DNA of 64,000 nt, from the NCBI RefSeq assembly GCF_019048525.1, contig NZ_CP077369.1, positions 2,728,001 through 2,792,000 of the forward strand. The letters run 5' to 3'. A program made the position numbers and the translations under genes. A model generated the notes under the pieces. It saw only the letters and a list, made by a program, of their open reading frames with translations. It searched no databases and was not told where the DNA came from. Shown in pieces: positions 24,942-35,269 of the stretch. The stretch is from Acinetobacter lwoffii (lineage in GTDB: Bacteria; Pseudomonadota; Gammaproteobacteria; Pseudomonadales; Moraxellaceae). Each line of letters opens with the position of its first letter. The stretch's first letter is position 1.

Positions 24942-25790
24942 ATGACCACGATGACTACTTCGATGCAAGCATTACAGCAAACACTTCTGGACCAGATCTG
25001 TGAAGCCTGGTTGAAACTTCAGCAACAGCAACCCCTGGTGCATATCATGACCAATACGGTGGCCAGCAACTATGTCGCCAATATTGTACTGGCTGCACAT
25101 GCTTCTCCGGCCATGATCGACAATCCTTTTGAAGCTGAAAGTTTTGCCAAGATTGCAGCAGCAATCAGTCTGAATCTGGGTACACCAACTACCGAGCAGG
25201 TTCAGGCGATGCAGATTGCTGCGAAAACTGCACATCAATTGCAAAAACCGTGGGTGCTTGATCCGGTCGGTTATGGAACAGTTCTGCGCTGGCGTTCTGG
25301 CGTCGTAGATCAGTTGATGCATTCCCAGCCTACGATTTTACGAGGCAATGCTTCTGAAATTGGTGCTTTGGCTGGCAAGCAGATCGAGTCCAAGGGTGTA
25401 GACAGCACAGTAGACAGTGCGGATGTTTATTTACAGGCGCGAAGTTTGCTGGATCATTGTGAATGCATCGCAATCTCCGGTGAATCTGATTACATTATTT
25501 CGAAAGACTATCCTGTGATACAGGTGTCAGGCGGTTCTGCTTTACAGCCCCGAATCACGGCGATGGGATGTGCACTCGGGGCACTAATTGCTGCCTATAG
25601 TGCAGTAACGTCCCCAGCCCTTGCTGCATTAACGGCACATGTACATTTTGCAATTGCCGGTCAATTGGCATTTGAACGTGCGCAACAGTTAGGCAGTTTT
25701 AATGTCGCCTTTCTGGATGAAATCCACCAACTCAATACTGAAACAATCCGAAAATACGCCAACTTTAAAATTCTGCCAGAATCCATTTAG
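24942..25790 (+). CDS. thiM: Hydroxyethylthiazole kinase
   Basis: 282 residues. It phosphorylates 4-methyl-5-(2-hydroxyethyl)thiazole in thiamine salvage. Characteristic stretches: PLVHIMTNTVASNYVAN at the substrate site, LDPVGYG, ILRGNASEIGALAG and the anion-hole motif AMGCALGALIAAY (GC-LG) near the C-terminus. Slightly longer at the N-terminus than E. coli ThiM because of a short leader (MTTMTTSMQAL...), so Met4 or Met8 could be the true start. No TPP riboswitch fits in the 31-bp upstream gap. No thiD or thiE is adjacent. Confidence 0.9.
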   Translation: MTTMTTSMQALQQTLLDQICEAWLKLQQQQPLVHIMTNTVASNYVANIVLAAHASPAMIDNPFEAESFAKIAAAISLNLGTPTTEQVQAMQIAAKTAHQLQKPWVLDPVGYGTVLRWRSGVVDQLMHSQPTILRGNASEIGALAGKQIESKGVDSTVDSADVYLQARSLLDHCECIAISGESDYIISKDYPVIQVSGGSALQPRITAMGCALGALIAAYSAVTSPALAALTAHVHFAIAGQLAFERAQQLGSFNVAFLDEIHQLNTETIRKYANFKILPESI

Positions 25791-26290
25791 TTTACTGGTC
25801 GCTTCACAGGGTGTTTGTTCTCCTGAATAGATAAACGCCCCTATTTAGATTGATCCTGCCCATTTGCTCTATTGATCTCCTTAGAAATGTTTTGTCTAGC
25901 TCTTTCGGAGATCATTTTTGAGTAGTTTTATTCTGAACTGAGTAGGCTTCATACAACTTATCTAATGATTTCCACACAAACGGTTTCCATTTTACTTAAG
26001 ATCTGTTTGCATCATGCAAATCTAGTTCATGTGAATTGTAGTTCAATTTTTTGTCAGTATTTAAATATGACTTTTAAGTTTTGATTAACAGGTTACATGA
26101 ATCAATATTTGATGCTTGATCATGCTTATTTTCGATTGCTGACTTGACTTTTTCGGCTTCAAAATCTCACTGCAATATCCGGATATTCAGCTCAATCGGG
26201 AACATGACTAATAGTATGAATAAACTGATAAAAATCAGTTTAAACGAAGGCTCATATTATTTTAATGAGCCACATTCAACAGACATGCAT
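25791..26290. other. Intergenic region without a clear gene
   Basis: AT-rich. Two small hairpins near 26223-26240 (AACTGAT/ATCAGTT) and 26249-26271 (GGCTCAT/ATGAGCC) precede the terminator of the converging TerC gene. A 29-codon open frame at 26204-26293 (MTNSMNKLIKIS...) has no convincing ribosome site and is not called. No repeats or tRNA seen. Confidence 0.5.
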
Positions 26291-26326
26291 TAAAAAAGCC
26301 AGCTGCCACTAAAGCAACTGACTTTT
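26291..26326 (-). terminator. Terminator of the TerC/CBS gene
   Basis: On the minus strand AGTCAGTTGC, 7-base loop, GCAGCTGGCT (two G:U pairs), then a run of T. It lies about 35 bp after the stop codon. Confidence 0.8.
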
Positions 26327-26361
26327 AGAATTTGAACAAATAACGTGTTTAAAACACCTGT

Positions 26362-27885
26362 TTAACCTACGTAATGAATGCTGACCGACTTGATACGATT
26401 GCTTTCAATTTCAGTGACTTTGAACTGCACACCTTGATAATTTAACTCGGTGCCCACTTCAACCGTACTGTTGGTTTTATCCAGAATCAAACCCGCCACA
26501 CTGATATAACCGGCATCTTCATCAATCAGATCAATCATGCCAAGCTCAAGCTCAAGCTGATAAAGATCTAACATGCCCGATGCAATCCAGTGCGTATCAT
26601 CGATTTTAACTAGATCTAGCTGTTCGTCTGCATCCGGGAATTCACCAGCAATTGCTTCAAATACATCTAGCGGTGAAATCAGACCCTGTACATTACCAAA
26701 CTCGTCACTCACCAAGACCAAAGAACCTTTAGAAGTACGCAAGGTATTAATCGCGTCAATAACTTTCATCTTTTCAAAGATATAAATTGGGCGATGACGT
26801 TTAATCAGTGCTTTTAATTCTTCCGGCTCTTCCAGTACATCCAATAATTCTTTGGCACGTACTACGCTAATCACCTTATCCAGGCTACCGCGACATACCG
26901 GGAACAGACTGTGTGGAACAGACAGAATTTTTTCACGGATCTGTTCTGGGCTATCTTCCAGATCAACCCATGAAATCTGACCGCGCGGCGTCATGATCGA
27001 AGCGACTGAACGCTCTGCAAGGGTAAGCACCCCACCAATCATATAGCGTTCTTCATCTGCAAAGGTTTCTTGTGCCTGATTATTTTGACTGTCGGTCGTC
27101 TCTAGCTTGCCACCCATTAACTTCAGGATCGAGTCAGCGGTACGATGACGCAAAGGAATCTTAGATTCATGTTTAGCAGCATTACGCTGACCGAACTGGT
27201 TGAATGCTTCGATTATGATCGCAACACCAATACCTGAATAGATATAGCCTTTTGGAATATGGAAACCAAAACCTTCTGCAATCAGGCTGATACCAATCAA
27301 AAGTAGGAAGCTTAAACACAGAATCACCACGGTTGGATGGCGATTCACAAAGTTGGTCAATGGTTTCGATGCCAGTAGCATCACGCCCATTGCGACAATC
27401 ATGGCAGCCATCATGACATAAATATTGTCGACCATACCAATGGCGGTAATCACTGAATCTAAAGAGAAAACAGCATCTAAAACAACAATCTGTGCAACAA
27501 CAGCAGTGAAACTTGCATATACCACATTGGTAGACACTGTGACTTCAGGTTTACCTTCAATCTTTTCATGCAGCTCAGTAACGGCCTTATACACCAGGAA
27601 CAAGCCACCAAATAACAAGATCAGGTCCCGACCGGAGAAGGTCCAGTCAAACACAGTAATCAATGGTTGTGTCAAAGTGACCAACCAGGCAATGGCAAAT
27701 AACAGGCCTAGACGCATGAATAATGCGAGAGACAAACCAATAACACGTGCTTTATCGCGTTGTTCAGGAGGAAGTTTTTCAGCCAGAATGGCAATGAAGA
27801 CTAGGTTATCAATACCTAAAACAATTTCAAGAATAATAAGAGTAATTAAACCTACCCAGATTCCGGGATCTAATAAAAATTCCAT
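26362..27885 (-). CDS. TerC-family membrane protein with CBS pair and CorC/HlyC domain (YoaE-like)
   Basis: 507 residues. The first ~220 form the TerC domain: seven hydrophobic helices with acidic residues buried in helices, as in [20 protein letters not shown] and [16 protein letters not shown]. Two CBS motifs follow (~residues 295-420: [16 protein letters not shown] and [23 protein letters not shown]). The C-terminal ~80 residues are a CorC_HlyC transporter-associated domain. TerC proteins are tied to metal-ion (often manganese) export for exoenzyme metalation; the CBS part probably senses a nucleotide. Architecture matches E. coli YoaE/YegH. Exact role not shown. It has a long AT-rich region upstream, shared with the divergent marR gene. 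Confidence 0.88.
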   Translation of the reverse strand: MEFLLDPGIWVGLITLIILEIVLGIDNLVFIAILAEKLPPEQRDKARVIGLSLALFMRLGLLFAIAWLVTLTQPLITVFDWTFSGRDLILLFGGLFLVYKAVTELHEKIEGKPEVTVSTNVVYASFTAVVAQIVVLDAVFSLDSVITAIGMVDNIYVMMAAMIVAMGVMLLASKPLTNFVNRHPTVVILCLSFLLLIGISLIAEGFGFHIPKGYIYSGIGVAIIIEAFNQFGQRNAAKHESKIPLRHRTADSILKLMGGKLETTDSQNNQAQETFADEERYMIGGVLTLAERSVASIMTPRGQISWVDLEDSPEQIREKILSVPHSLFPVCRGSLDKVISVVRAKELLDVLEEPEELKALIKRHRPIYIFEKMKVIDAINTLRTSKGSLVLVSDEFGNVQGLISPLDVFEAIAGEFPDADEQLDLVKIDDTHWIASGMLDLYQLELELGMIDLIDEDAGYISVAGLILDKTNSTVEVGTELNYQGVQFKVTEIESNRIKSVSIHYVG

Positions 27886-28567
27886 TAGAGAATGACCCCG
27901 TTCGAGTAAGCTAGAAATAGAGATGGAAGATCAACGCACGGCGAGGGATCCATTAAAATTTAACCTATGCAACTTAAGACTATTCCATTATGCATAAACT
28001 GAGTATTTTGTAATGTATTAATTTACAAAAAAATTACATGATCATGATTTTATTGAGACTTTTATGACCAACTGATTGATGCTGAAACTGATTAATTTTA
28101 ATTTTTTCTACATCATGTATTCGAATTGAATTAAAAATAAACAGAATTTAGTTTGATTAGGCTATTATTTTTAAGGTCACTTAAAGATTAGAGCATAAAC
28201 TATTTTTTTATTGAAAGAACAATCACTTAAAAATATAGCTGTAAATAATCATTTACTATATTGACTAAAACCACTCAATCACCCTATATTTCTTAAATCG
28301 ATTAATTTATTGAAATACAATTATTTGCATTAAAACCTATTCAGACAGGCTGCTTAAGAATAATAAAAAGTCTTGGAAAACATTTCTACTCACGAAATAC
28401 ATAATGAGGAATTAAATTTATACAAAATATTATCGCCTTTCATCCGATTTTAAAGAACAATCTTCGCGCCAGATAAGGCTCACATGCAGAACTGATCAAC
28501 TCCTTGGGATGTTAAGCAAAACTAAAAAGTGTTAGCGCTTTAACATTTTTAAAATAAAGGTTGAAAT
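27886..28567. other. Long AT-rich intergenic region between the TerC and marR genes
   Basis: Roughly 680 bp, very AT-rich, with no frame of coding quality on either strand. It holds the promoters of the two divergent genes and, near its right end, the palindrome at 28530-28545. Length is unusual for this compact genome. A small RNA or a lost gene are possible but not supported by any structure I can see. Confidence 0.55.
28530..28545. promoter_or_regulatory. Candidate operator upstream of marR
   Basis: TGTTAGCGCTTTAACA is an imperfect 16-bp palindrome (outer TGTTA/TAACA pairs exactly). MarR proteins commonly bind such sites in front of their own genes. It lies about 85 bp before the marR ATG and 22 bp before the short leader ORF. 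Confidence 0.4.
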
Positions 28568-28603
28568 ATGCATAAACTTTTTCATAAAATGAACGGGCCC
28601 TAG
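28568..28603 (+). CDS. Possible leader peptide MHKLFHKMNGP upstream of marR
   Basis: An 11-codon frame with AAAGG seven bases before its ATG and a TAG stop 24 bases before the marR start. The ribosome site is as good as that of marR itself. It could couple translation or be chance; no attenuator-like alternative hairpins are evident. Confidence 0.35.
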   Translation: MHKLFHKMNGP

Positions 28604-28627
28604 AAAAATAAATACAAGGAACATTTC

Positions 28628-29092
28628 ATGACTAAGAAATATGCAAAATTTTTGCCGTGTACGGAAGAATTTAATTTAGAAAACTTTCCATATTATTGGG
28701 TAACTCAGGTTCATGCTCAATACGTCGTTAATGTCGATCATGCACTAAAAAAGTATGGTGTTGACAATTCCCGCCGCCGCATCCTTCTTGCACTAAAAGC
28801 CAAACCGCATGCCAGTGTTTCTGATTTGTCAGAGATGGTTGTTTCTAAAATGTCGACCACGACTAAAATTGTCTACCGCTTAAAAGACGAAGGTCTGGTT
28901 GAAACCTATTCATGTGAGGATGACGCACGGATTACCCGAGTATTTTTGACTGACAAAGGCATGCAAATGACACATAAGATCAATGATCTGACCAATGTCG
29001 TACTGGAACAGTCATTTGAAGGCCTGACGCCTTTGCAAATTGAAAAAACCATGGAAAGTTTACGTCATATTTTCAAAAATTTAGCTCGTTAA
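28628..29092 (+). CDS. MarR-family transcriptional regulator
   Basis: 154 residues. Dimerisation helices at both ends flank a winged helix-turn-helix (DNSRRRILLALKAKPHASVSDLSEMVVSKMSTTTKIVYRLKDEGLVE), with the wing in CEDDARITRVFLTDKG, where the Asp/Arg pair is typical of MarR. Ribosome site AAGGA precedes the ATG. No adjacent efflux or catabolic gene in the same direction, so the target is unclear; the divergent TerC gene is the nearest candidate. Ligand unknown. Confidence 0.9.
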   Translation: MTKKYAKFLPCTEEFNLENFPYYWVTQVHAQYVVNVDHALKKYGVDNSRRRILLALKAKPHASVSDLSEMVVSKMSTTTKIVYRLKDEGLVETYSCEDDARITRVFLTDKGMQMTHKINDLTNVVLEQSFEGLTPLQIEKTMESLRHIFKNLAR

Positions 29093-29169
29093 AGACCTAC
29101 TTTTTATTTTAAATAGACGCTGGCGAATTGGCGCATACTTTATAATAATAAATAATTCGCCAGAGCTTT

Positions 29170-29832
29170 CTAAAAATCAAAAAAGTTCAGTTGTGGACTG
29201 ACTTTTTTGATTTTTTCTTTTGGTACATGTGAGCATTCAAAATCTTCTACCGGAAAGCCCTCTACAAAGTTACGAATATCCGGATGCCTTAGCGTTAGCC
29301 ATTCTTGCAGTCGCTGCTGTGGAATCACAATAACCGAGCGTTTGATATTACCCGGCTCATGAAACTCCTTCATCATGGGATGGTCAATTGCATCCATGGT
29401 AATCATACTGGCAGAGCGTACAATTTCACCTTGTACCCGAGCAATCTCATACACAGCTGCAATAAAAGTCGCCTGACCATCTTTACGTCTTACACCCCAA
29501 CGCTGCGGTTTATTGTCAAAATATTTGGACTCATAAAATTCCGATACCGGAATGACGCCAAAATGACATTTGGCGGTGGCTTCAGCGAAGGTGGGCCTTT
29601 GCAGTAAGGTTTCATTTCTGGCGTTATAGGTCTTGGTACCTATAGTTTTGTCTTCTGCCCATTTCGGAATGAGTCCAAAATTCACGGAACGCCATTCCAG
29701 TCCTTGAGCTGAATGAAACAAAAGCGGTGTAGCATAATTGGGATAGACCTCCTCTGGATATTCAAAAGGAATTTCTGGCAATCCCAGATTATGCAACTGC
29801 TCTAAGGTTAAAGGCTTAAAATTGGCGCACAT
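29170..29832 (-). CDS. SOS response-associated protein (SRAP/HMCES, YedK-like)
   Basis: 220 residues. SRAP proteins crosslink to abasic sites in single-stranded DNA through Cys2, protecting them during replication. Cys2 is present right after the initiator Met (MCANFKP). Other active-site residues appear in order: Asn in TYNARNET, Glu in PVSEFYE and His in KEFHEPGNIKRS. The ATG is fixed by the need for Cys2. Stands alone; no LexA box recognised upstream. Confidence 0.92.
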   Translation of the reverse strand: MCANFKPLTLEQLHNLGLPEIPFEYPEEVYPNYATPLLFHSAQGLEWRSVNFGLIPKWAEDKTIGTKTYNARNETLLQRPTFAEATAKCHFGVIPVSEFYESKYFDNKPQRWGVRRKDGQATFIAAVYEIARVQGEIVRSASMITMDAIDHPMMKEFHEPGNIKRSVIVIPQQRLQEWLTLRHPDIRNFVEGFPVEDFECSHVPKEKIKKVSPQLNFFDF

Positions 29833-29924
29833 GGTTCATATATGTAAATCATTCGACCATCAGATTATACCGTGATGCCAAGTCGAAGCCTGTCGTATTT
29901 CTATAGTTTTAGGCGCATTGACTG

Positions 29925-31373
29925 TTATGAATTCGGTACGGTCAACCAATGTGTCCGGGTAAATTCCTCAAAAATCCAGCGGCCATTAAAACGACCCAAT
30001 CCTGAATTTTTCTCGCCGCCAAAGGGTGCGTTTGACTGGTCTGCAACACTAATCCCATTAATATGCGTCATCCCAATATCCAGTTGTGCGGCAAACGCGC
30101 TGCCTCGCTCGATGTTTGAGGTACATACTGCACTGGATAGACCAAACTCGGTCGCATTGGCCAGGTTTAAAGCATGTGCTTCATTCCGGGCTTTTAAGAT
30201 AGGTAAAATCGGACCGAAGCTTTCTTGCTGCGCCAGATCGGAATCTTCCGCGACATCAATAAAAATATGCGGATAGACCAGATTCCCTTCAATTCCTCCT
30301 TCATACACCAGTTGTGCGCCCTGCTCGCTGCCTGTTTGAATGATCTGTTGATGCTTTTCAACCTGACTCTGATTAATGATCGGACCGATCACGGTATCTT
30401 CCAGATTTGGATCACCCACCGGAATCATTTTGATCCGATCCAGGAGCTTATCTACATAAGCATCATGGATAGAGGCATCGACAATGACCCGGTTAGTACT
30501 CATGCAAATTTGTCCCTGATGCATAAAACGCCCCATCAGCGTTAGTTCAACCGCAAGATCAAGATCGGCATCATCCAGAATGACCAAAGGTGCATTGCCA
30601 CCCAGTTCAAGTGCCAGACGCTTGATTCGTGAACTGGCCAAGGCTTTACTGCCGACACTTTTCCCCACTTCGGTGGAGCCGGTAAATGAAATCATTTTCG
30701 GCACTGAATGCTCAACAAAATAATCCCCGATTTCACTGCCAGCACCGGCAACAATATTCAGTGCACCTGCAGGCAAACCTGCCTCTTCAAATAATTTACC
30801 AATTAAGGTGCCGCCAGTCACCGGCGTATCACTGGCCGGCTTCAATACAACGGTATTGCCACAGGCAATTGCAGTAGCCACTGAACGTAAAGACAAATGA
30901 AATGGAAAGTTCCATGGACTGATGACTGCAATCACGCCTAAAGGCTTACGTAAAACCATACTTTTACGTGCTGGATCTTTGCTTTCGAGCTGTTCTGTTT
31001 GGATCTGATCTGGAAAAGCCAGACTTTCCTGAATGATGCCTAAAGCAGCATCTACCTCAACGCCGGCTTTAATGCGCGTACTGCCTGATTCAATAATGAG
31101 CCAGTCAATGATTTCGTCCCGACGCTGCTGAATAATTGTCATCACATTTTGCAGCACTGTTTTTCGTACTTCAGTGGGATTCAAAACACCCTGCTGAAAA
31201 GCCTGCTCTGCTGCGGTATAAGCACTGTCGACATCGACAGAACTGGCAGCTGGCATACTAAAAATTTCACTCTGGGTATAGGGATTAATATTTTTTATTA
31301 TTCTGGTTGAAGTACCAGCTTGCCACTGACCATGAATAAACTGCTGGTCTAAATTTTGATATACCGTTGTCAT
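29925..31373 (-). CDS. NAD(P)-dependent aldehyde dehydrogenase
   Basis: 482 residues, full-length ALDH fold. The cofactor domain has SPWNFPFHLSLRSVATAIACGN and FTGSTEVGKSVGS. The general base Glu is in LALELGGNAPLVIL and the catalytic Cys in GQICMSTNRV. ESFGPILPIL and NSGLGRFNGRW close the sheet. Overall it resembles benzaldehyde/vanillin-type dehydrogenases (XylC group) more than betaine or succinate semialdehyde enzymes, but the substrate cannot be fixed. Single gene; the terminator at 31463-31488 lies upstream of it and serves glcB. Confidence 0.9.
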   Translation of the reverse strand: MTTVYQNLDQQFIHGQWQAGTSTRIIKNINPYTQSEIFSMPAASSVDVDSAYTAAEQAFQQGVLNPTEVRKTVLQNVMTIIQQRRDEIIDWLIIESGSTRIKAGVEVDAALGIIQESLAFPDQIQTEQLESKDPARKSMVLRKPLGVIAVISPWNFPFHLSLRSVATAIACGNTVVLKPASDTPVTGGTLIGKLFEEAGLPAGALNIVAGAGSEIGDYFVEHSVPKMISFTGSTEVGKSVGSKALASSRIKRLALELGGNAPLVILDDADLDLAVELTLMGRFMHQGQICMSTNRVIVDASIHDAYVDKLLDRIKMIPVGDPNLEDTVIGPIINQSQVEKHQQIIQTGSEQGAQLVYEGGIEGNLVYPHIFIDVAEDSDLAQQESFGPILPILKARNEAHALNLANATEFGLSSAVCTSNIERGSAFAAQLDIGMTHINGISVADQSNAPFGGEKNSGLGRFNGRWIFEEFTRTHWLTVPNS

Positions 31374-31462
31374 TTTATTGTTTCCTCACATGCTTTGCCC
31401 CACTTTAAGAGTTCAACTGGAAAATTTCTAGTCAAAACAACGACGGCTTACCATTAGACAAT

Positions 31463-31488
31463 AAAAAAGCCTCCGAAGAGGCTTTTTT
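31463..31488 (-). terminator. Terminator of glcB
   Basis: AAAAAAGCCTC (31463-31473), loop CGAA, GAGGCTTTTTT (31478-31488). Strong A/T tails. It lies 14 bp after the glcB stop. Confidence 0.92.
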
Positions 31489-31501
31489 AAGCTAGACAGG
31501 A

Positions 31502-33667
31502 TTAGTCACCTGTATAACCTTTTAACTTTAAACGCGCTGCGTGCAGAAGCGGCTCGGTATAACCTGATGGCTGCTCACCACCTTTAAAAATCAAGTCAGA
31601 TGCTGCCTGGAACGCAATATTGTTGGCAAAGTCAGCAGACATTGGCGTATACAGTGGATCATTGGCATTTTGCTCATCCACAATTTTCGCCATACGTTGC
31701 ATAACTTCTTCTACTTGCTCACGACTTACGATACCGTGACGCAACCAGTTCGCAACGTGTTGTGAAGAAATACGTAGAGTTGCACGGTCTTCCATTAAAC
31801 CGACATCATTGATGTCTGGCACTTTAGAACAACCTACACCCAAATCTACCCAACGAACCACATAACCTAAAATACCTTGACAGTTATTTTCAAGTTCTTT
31901 GGTTTTTTCTTCTTCAGACCAGTTAGTGTCTTTCGCCAATGGCGGTGTCAACAAATCATCTAGAGATAAAGGCTGAGTCGACAATAGTTCTTGCTGACGG
32001 TCTGCAACATTAATCTGGTGATAGTGAATCGCGTGGATCACCGCACCTGTAGGTGATGGAACCCATGCACAGCTCGCACCCGCTTCAGGATGTTCAGCTT
32101 TGGTTTTGTACATGTCAAGCAGCATGTCTGGCTTTGGCCACATGCCTTTACCGATTTGTGCTTTACCACGTAAACCTGCTTGCAGACCGATCATCACGTT
32201 ACGGTTTTCATAAGCTGGGAACCAGATTTGGCCTTTTACTTCGCCTTTACGAACGAATGGACCAGCTTCCATAAAGGTATGGATTTCATCGCCGGTACGG
32301 TCCATGAAACCTGTATTGATGAAGATAGTACGATCTTTGGCTTGTGCAATACAGTTCTTCAAGTTCACAGAAGTACGGCGTTCCTCATCCATAATCCCGA
32401 TTTTTAAAGTTTTTGCAGGTAAGCCAAGTGCCTGTTCTGCACGTTCAAACAATTCAACGGCAAATGCCACTTCTTCAGGACCATGCATTTTCGGCTTAAC
32501 GATATACATTGAACCTTGACGCGAGTTCTTGATCGTGTTTTCACCTTTGATGTCTGCAAAAGACAACAATGGCGTAACCAATGCATCCATGATGCCTTCA
32601 TAGATTTCTGCGCCATCTACCAGAATCGCAGGGTTTGTCATTAAATGACCAACATTACGCAGCAACATCAATGAACGGCCGTGAACTTTAGTTTCACCAC
32701 CTTCTACATTTTTGAAAGTACGGTCTTCATTCAGTTTACGGGTAACAGTTTTACCGTTTTTCTCAATAGACTCTTCTAAAGTACCTTTCATCAGGCCTAA
32801 CCAGTTACGGTAGCCTTCTACTTTCTCTTCAGCATCAACAGCTGCAATCGAGTCTTCCAAGTCCTGAATGGTCGTAACCGCAGCTTCAAGAACTACATCT
32901 TTTACACCAGCAGCATCAGTTTGGCCAATCGGGCTGCTGGCATCAATTTGCACAATAGCGTGCAGGCCATTATTTTTAAATACGATTTCAGTCGGTGCTG
33001 AAGCTTCGCCATTGTAGCCAACGAATTTAGCTGCATCTGCCACAGTTGTTTTTGAACCGTCTTTTAGGGTAACAACCAGTGCATTAGCTTCAACTGCGTA
33101 TTGAGTTGCATCTGCATGCGAACCTTGTGCCAATGGGAAAGTTTCGTCGAGGAAATTCTTTGCAAATGCGACAACTTTTTCACCACGTTTCGGGTTATAG
33201 CCTTTGCCTTTTTCCGCGCCATCTTCTTCAGAGATGACATCGAAGCCATAAAGTGCATCGTACAAAGAACCCCAACGTGCGTTTGCAGCGTTCAGGCAGT
33301 AACGTGCATTACGTACTGGTACCACCAACTGTGGACCTGCCAGTACTGCAATCTCTTCGTCTACATTTTCAGTGCTGATTTGAAAATCTTCTACTTCTGG
33401 TAACAAGTAGCCAATTTCAGTCAAGAAAGCTTTGTAAGCTTGTAATTCAAATGTGTTATTGCGGTGCCATTCATCAATTTTCGCCTGAATGTCATCACGC
33501 TTAGCCAAAAGTGCTTTATTTTTAGGGCTAAGATCAACAACGACTTGTTCAAAGTTTTTCCAGTATGTTTCGCTGTCTAAACCAGAACCTGGTAGTGCTT
33601 CATTTTCGATGAAATCGTAAAGTTCTTTAGCAATCGCTAACTTGCCTTTTTGAATACGTGCAGTCAT
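31502..33667 (-). CDS. glcB: Malate synthase G
   Basis: 721 residues. It condenses glyoxylate with acetyl-CoA to malate, the second step of the glyoxylate bypass. Length and sequence fit isoform G rather than A. Recognisable stretches include the acetyl-CoA/glyoxylate core [41 protein letters not shown], and [12 protein letters not shown] followed by [21 protein letters not shown]. The C-terminal [14 protein letters not shown] segment is conserved. No partner glcDEF or aceA is adjacent. A 330-bp AT-rich region upstream should hold the promoter. Confidence 0.97.
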   Translation of the reverse strand: MTARIQKGKLAIAKELYDFIENEALPGSGLDSETYWKNFEQVVVDLSPKNKALLAKRDDIQAKIDEWHRNNTFELQAYKAFLTEIGYLLPEVEDFQISTENVDEEIAVLAGPQLVVPVRNARYCLNAANARWGSLYDALYGFDVISEEDGAEKGKGYNPKRGEKVVAFAKNFLDETFPLAQGSHADATQYAVEANALVVTLKDGSKTTVADAAKFVGYNGEASAPTEIVFKNNGLHAIVQIDASSPIGQTDAAGVKDVVLEAAVTTIQDLEDSIAAVDAEEKVEGYRNWLGLMKGTLEESIEKNGKTVTRKLNEDRTFKNVEGGETKVHGRSLMLLRNVGHLMTNPAILVDGAEIYEGIMDALVTPLLSFADIKGENTIKNSRQGSMYIVKPKMHGPEEVAFAVELFERAEQALGLPAKTLKIGIMDEERRTSVNLKNCIAQAKDRTIFINTGFMDRTGDEIHTFMEAGPFVRKGEVKGQIWFPAYENRNVMIGLQAGLRGKAQIGKGMWPKPDMLLDMYKTKAEHPEAGASCAWVPSPTGAVIHAIHYHQINVADRQQELLSTQPLSLDDLLTPPLAKDTNWSEEEKTKELENNCQGILGYVVRWVDLGVGCSKVPDINDVGLMEDRATLRISSQHVANWLRHGIVSREQVEEVMQRMAKIVDEQNANDPLYTPMSADFANNIAFQAASDLIFKGGEQPSGYTEPLLHAARLKLKGYTGD

Positions 33668-34000
33668 TGTCTTTCCTGATATTGCTACTTTTTATACAAG
33701 AGATTCTAGTATACCGATTAAAATCTAGCTGAATAGTATTATCACATTGCTAAATACTGAGCATTTTTTCCAATATGAATACCCTCATAAACATATTTGA
33801 TCTTTGTCAGTTGCAAATAGATATCATTCTGCTAAATACCTTAATGACAGTGTATAAAGTTTTCGAAATGTAGAAATTAGACTTAAGTTCAGATTTTCGA
33901 GTAAAAATTATGCATTCTAGTTATACACGATCATATTTAGACCGAGATTAAGCCATGTTTAATCAGGCTTGTCGACAATTCAAGTGCTTATTTTTATAAA
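33668..34000. other. AT-rich intergenic region upstream of glcB
   Basis: Contains no coding frame. It should hold the glcB promoter. I see AT-rich hexamers but no operator or repeat that I can name. Confidence 0.5.
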
Positions 34001-34029
34001 AAAAGCGCTGGTGAATGACCAGCGCTTTT
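34001..34029 (-). terminator. Terminator of zapE
   Basis: AAAAGCGCTGGT (34001-34012), 5-base loop, ACCAGCGCTTTT (34018-34029), a 12-bp perfect stem with A/T tails just after the zapE stop. Confidence 0.93.
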
Positions 34030-34033
34030 ATGG

Positions 34034-35185
34034 TTATTCTCCGTTCACGGAGGCGATTTTCTCAATCTGGCGATGTTCAGAATTCAGGTATTCATCCGAC
34101 TGCATTTCCAGCAAACGGGAACGGGTCCGTTCAATTTCAAAGGCCAGTTTTTCACCCTGGTAAATATCCACGATATTATCTTCTGAGGTTAAGAGTAACT
34201 TGACGCCACGGTCATAAAATTCATCGACCAGATAAATAAAACGGCGTGTTCCATCATTCAGAAAATCGGTCAGGTGCGGCACATTGCTGACCAACACTGT
34301 ATTATAAATATTGGCGATTTCAATAAAATCAGCCGGACTGCGTGGCTTTAAACACAGTTCAGAAAATTCACACCACAATACATCTTCAGTATGTGACACG
34401 GTTTCAACAATACGGTTGTTGATAATAATCGGCTCTTCAGAACAGGTCTGAGTCTGGGTCAAAGCGCTAAAACGTTGAGCAATCCAGTTTTTATGATCAT
34501 GTGTTAACGGGAATTTAAACAGTTGTGCCTGTTTCAAAACCCGTAGACGGTAATCGACTCCGGCATCGACATTTAAGACCACACAGTTTTTCTTGACCAG
34601 TTCGATGGTAGGCATAAAACGGTCACGGTGAATGCCGTTCTTATATAAACCGTCCGGTGCGATATTCGAAGTAGCGACCAAGGTGATACCACGTTCAAAC
34701 AGCTTCTGGAACAGATCGCTCAGGATCATTGCATCCGTCACGTTAGACACAAAAAATTCATCAAAACAGATGATGACCGCTTCTTTATAAATTCGATCCG
34801 CCACGATATCTAGCGGATTACGCTGTCCGGATAATTTGTTTAACTCACGATGCACATGCTGCATAAAATGGTGAAAATGCATCCGGGTTTTACGGCGAAA
34901 CGGAATCGAATCGTAAAACTGATCCATTAACCAAGTTTTTCCACGCCCCACACCACCCCACATGTACACCCCTTTCGGAGATGTCTGACGGCGAAAGCGG
35001 CGAAATGCTTTTTTCGATGCCTTAAAACGCTGAATCAATTCCAGCCAGACACGATTCAGTTCATGTACTGCCATTGCCTGTGCTTCATCAGGCATAAACT
35101 GTCCCGAAGAGATCGCTTGTGCATAACGTTCTGCAGGAGAAATCGGACTAAAAGCGGTGCTGTGCTGTGAATTAAAATCGGACAT
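34034..35185 (-). CDS. zapE: Cell division ATPase ZapE (AFG1-like)
   Basis: 383 residues. ATPase that associates with the Z ring under stress in E. coli. Walker A is Gly77-Gly-Val-Gly-Arg-Gly-Lys-Thr84, in context YMWGGVGRGKTWLMD. Walker B is in VIICFDEFFVSNV. Sensor TSNIAPDGLYKNG and the YLVDEFYDRGVKLLLTSE stretch are conserved in AFG1/ZapE. Length fits. Monocistronic, with its own terminator. Confidence 0.93.
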   Translation of the reverse strand: MSDFNSQHSTAFSPISPAERYAQAISSGQFMPDEAQAMAVHELNRVWLELIQRFKASKKAFRRFRRQTSPKGVYMWGGVGRGKTWLMDQFYDSIPFRRKTRMHFHHFMQHVHRELNKLSGQRNPLDIVADRIYKEAVIICFDEFFVSNVTDAMILSDLFQKLFERGITLVATSNIAPDGLYKNGIHRDRFMPTIELVKKNCVVLNVDAGVDYRLRVLKQAQLFKFPLTHDHKNWIAQRFSALTQTQTCSEEPIIINNRIVETVSHTEDVLWCEFSELCLKPRSPADFIEIANIYNTVLVSNVPHLTDFLNDGTRRFIYLVDEFYDRGVKLLLTSEDNIVDIYQGEKLAFEIERTRSRLLEMQSDEYLNSEHRQIEKIASVNGE

Positions 35186-35269
35186 AGAATTTCGTACTAT
35201 TTGGGATCAATTTAATTATAGCGGAGTTTAATCAACACGCTATAACACTTTGGCATAAACAAGCTTAGG

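Noticed and set aside
27886..28567. Hidden gene or mobile remnant in the AT-rich region
   Set aside because: No frame, inverted-repeat ends or target duplication could be found on either strand.
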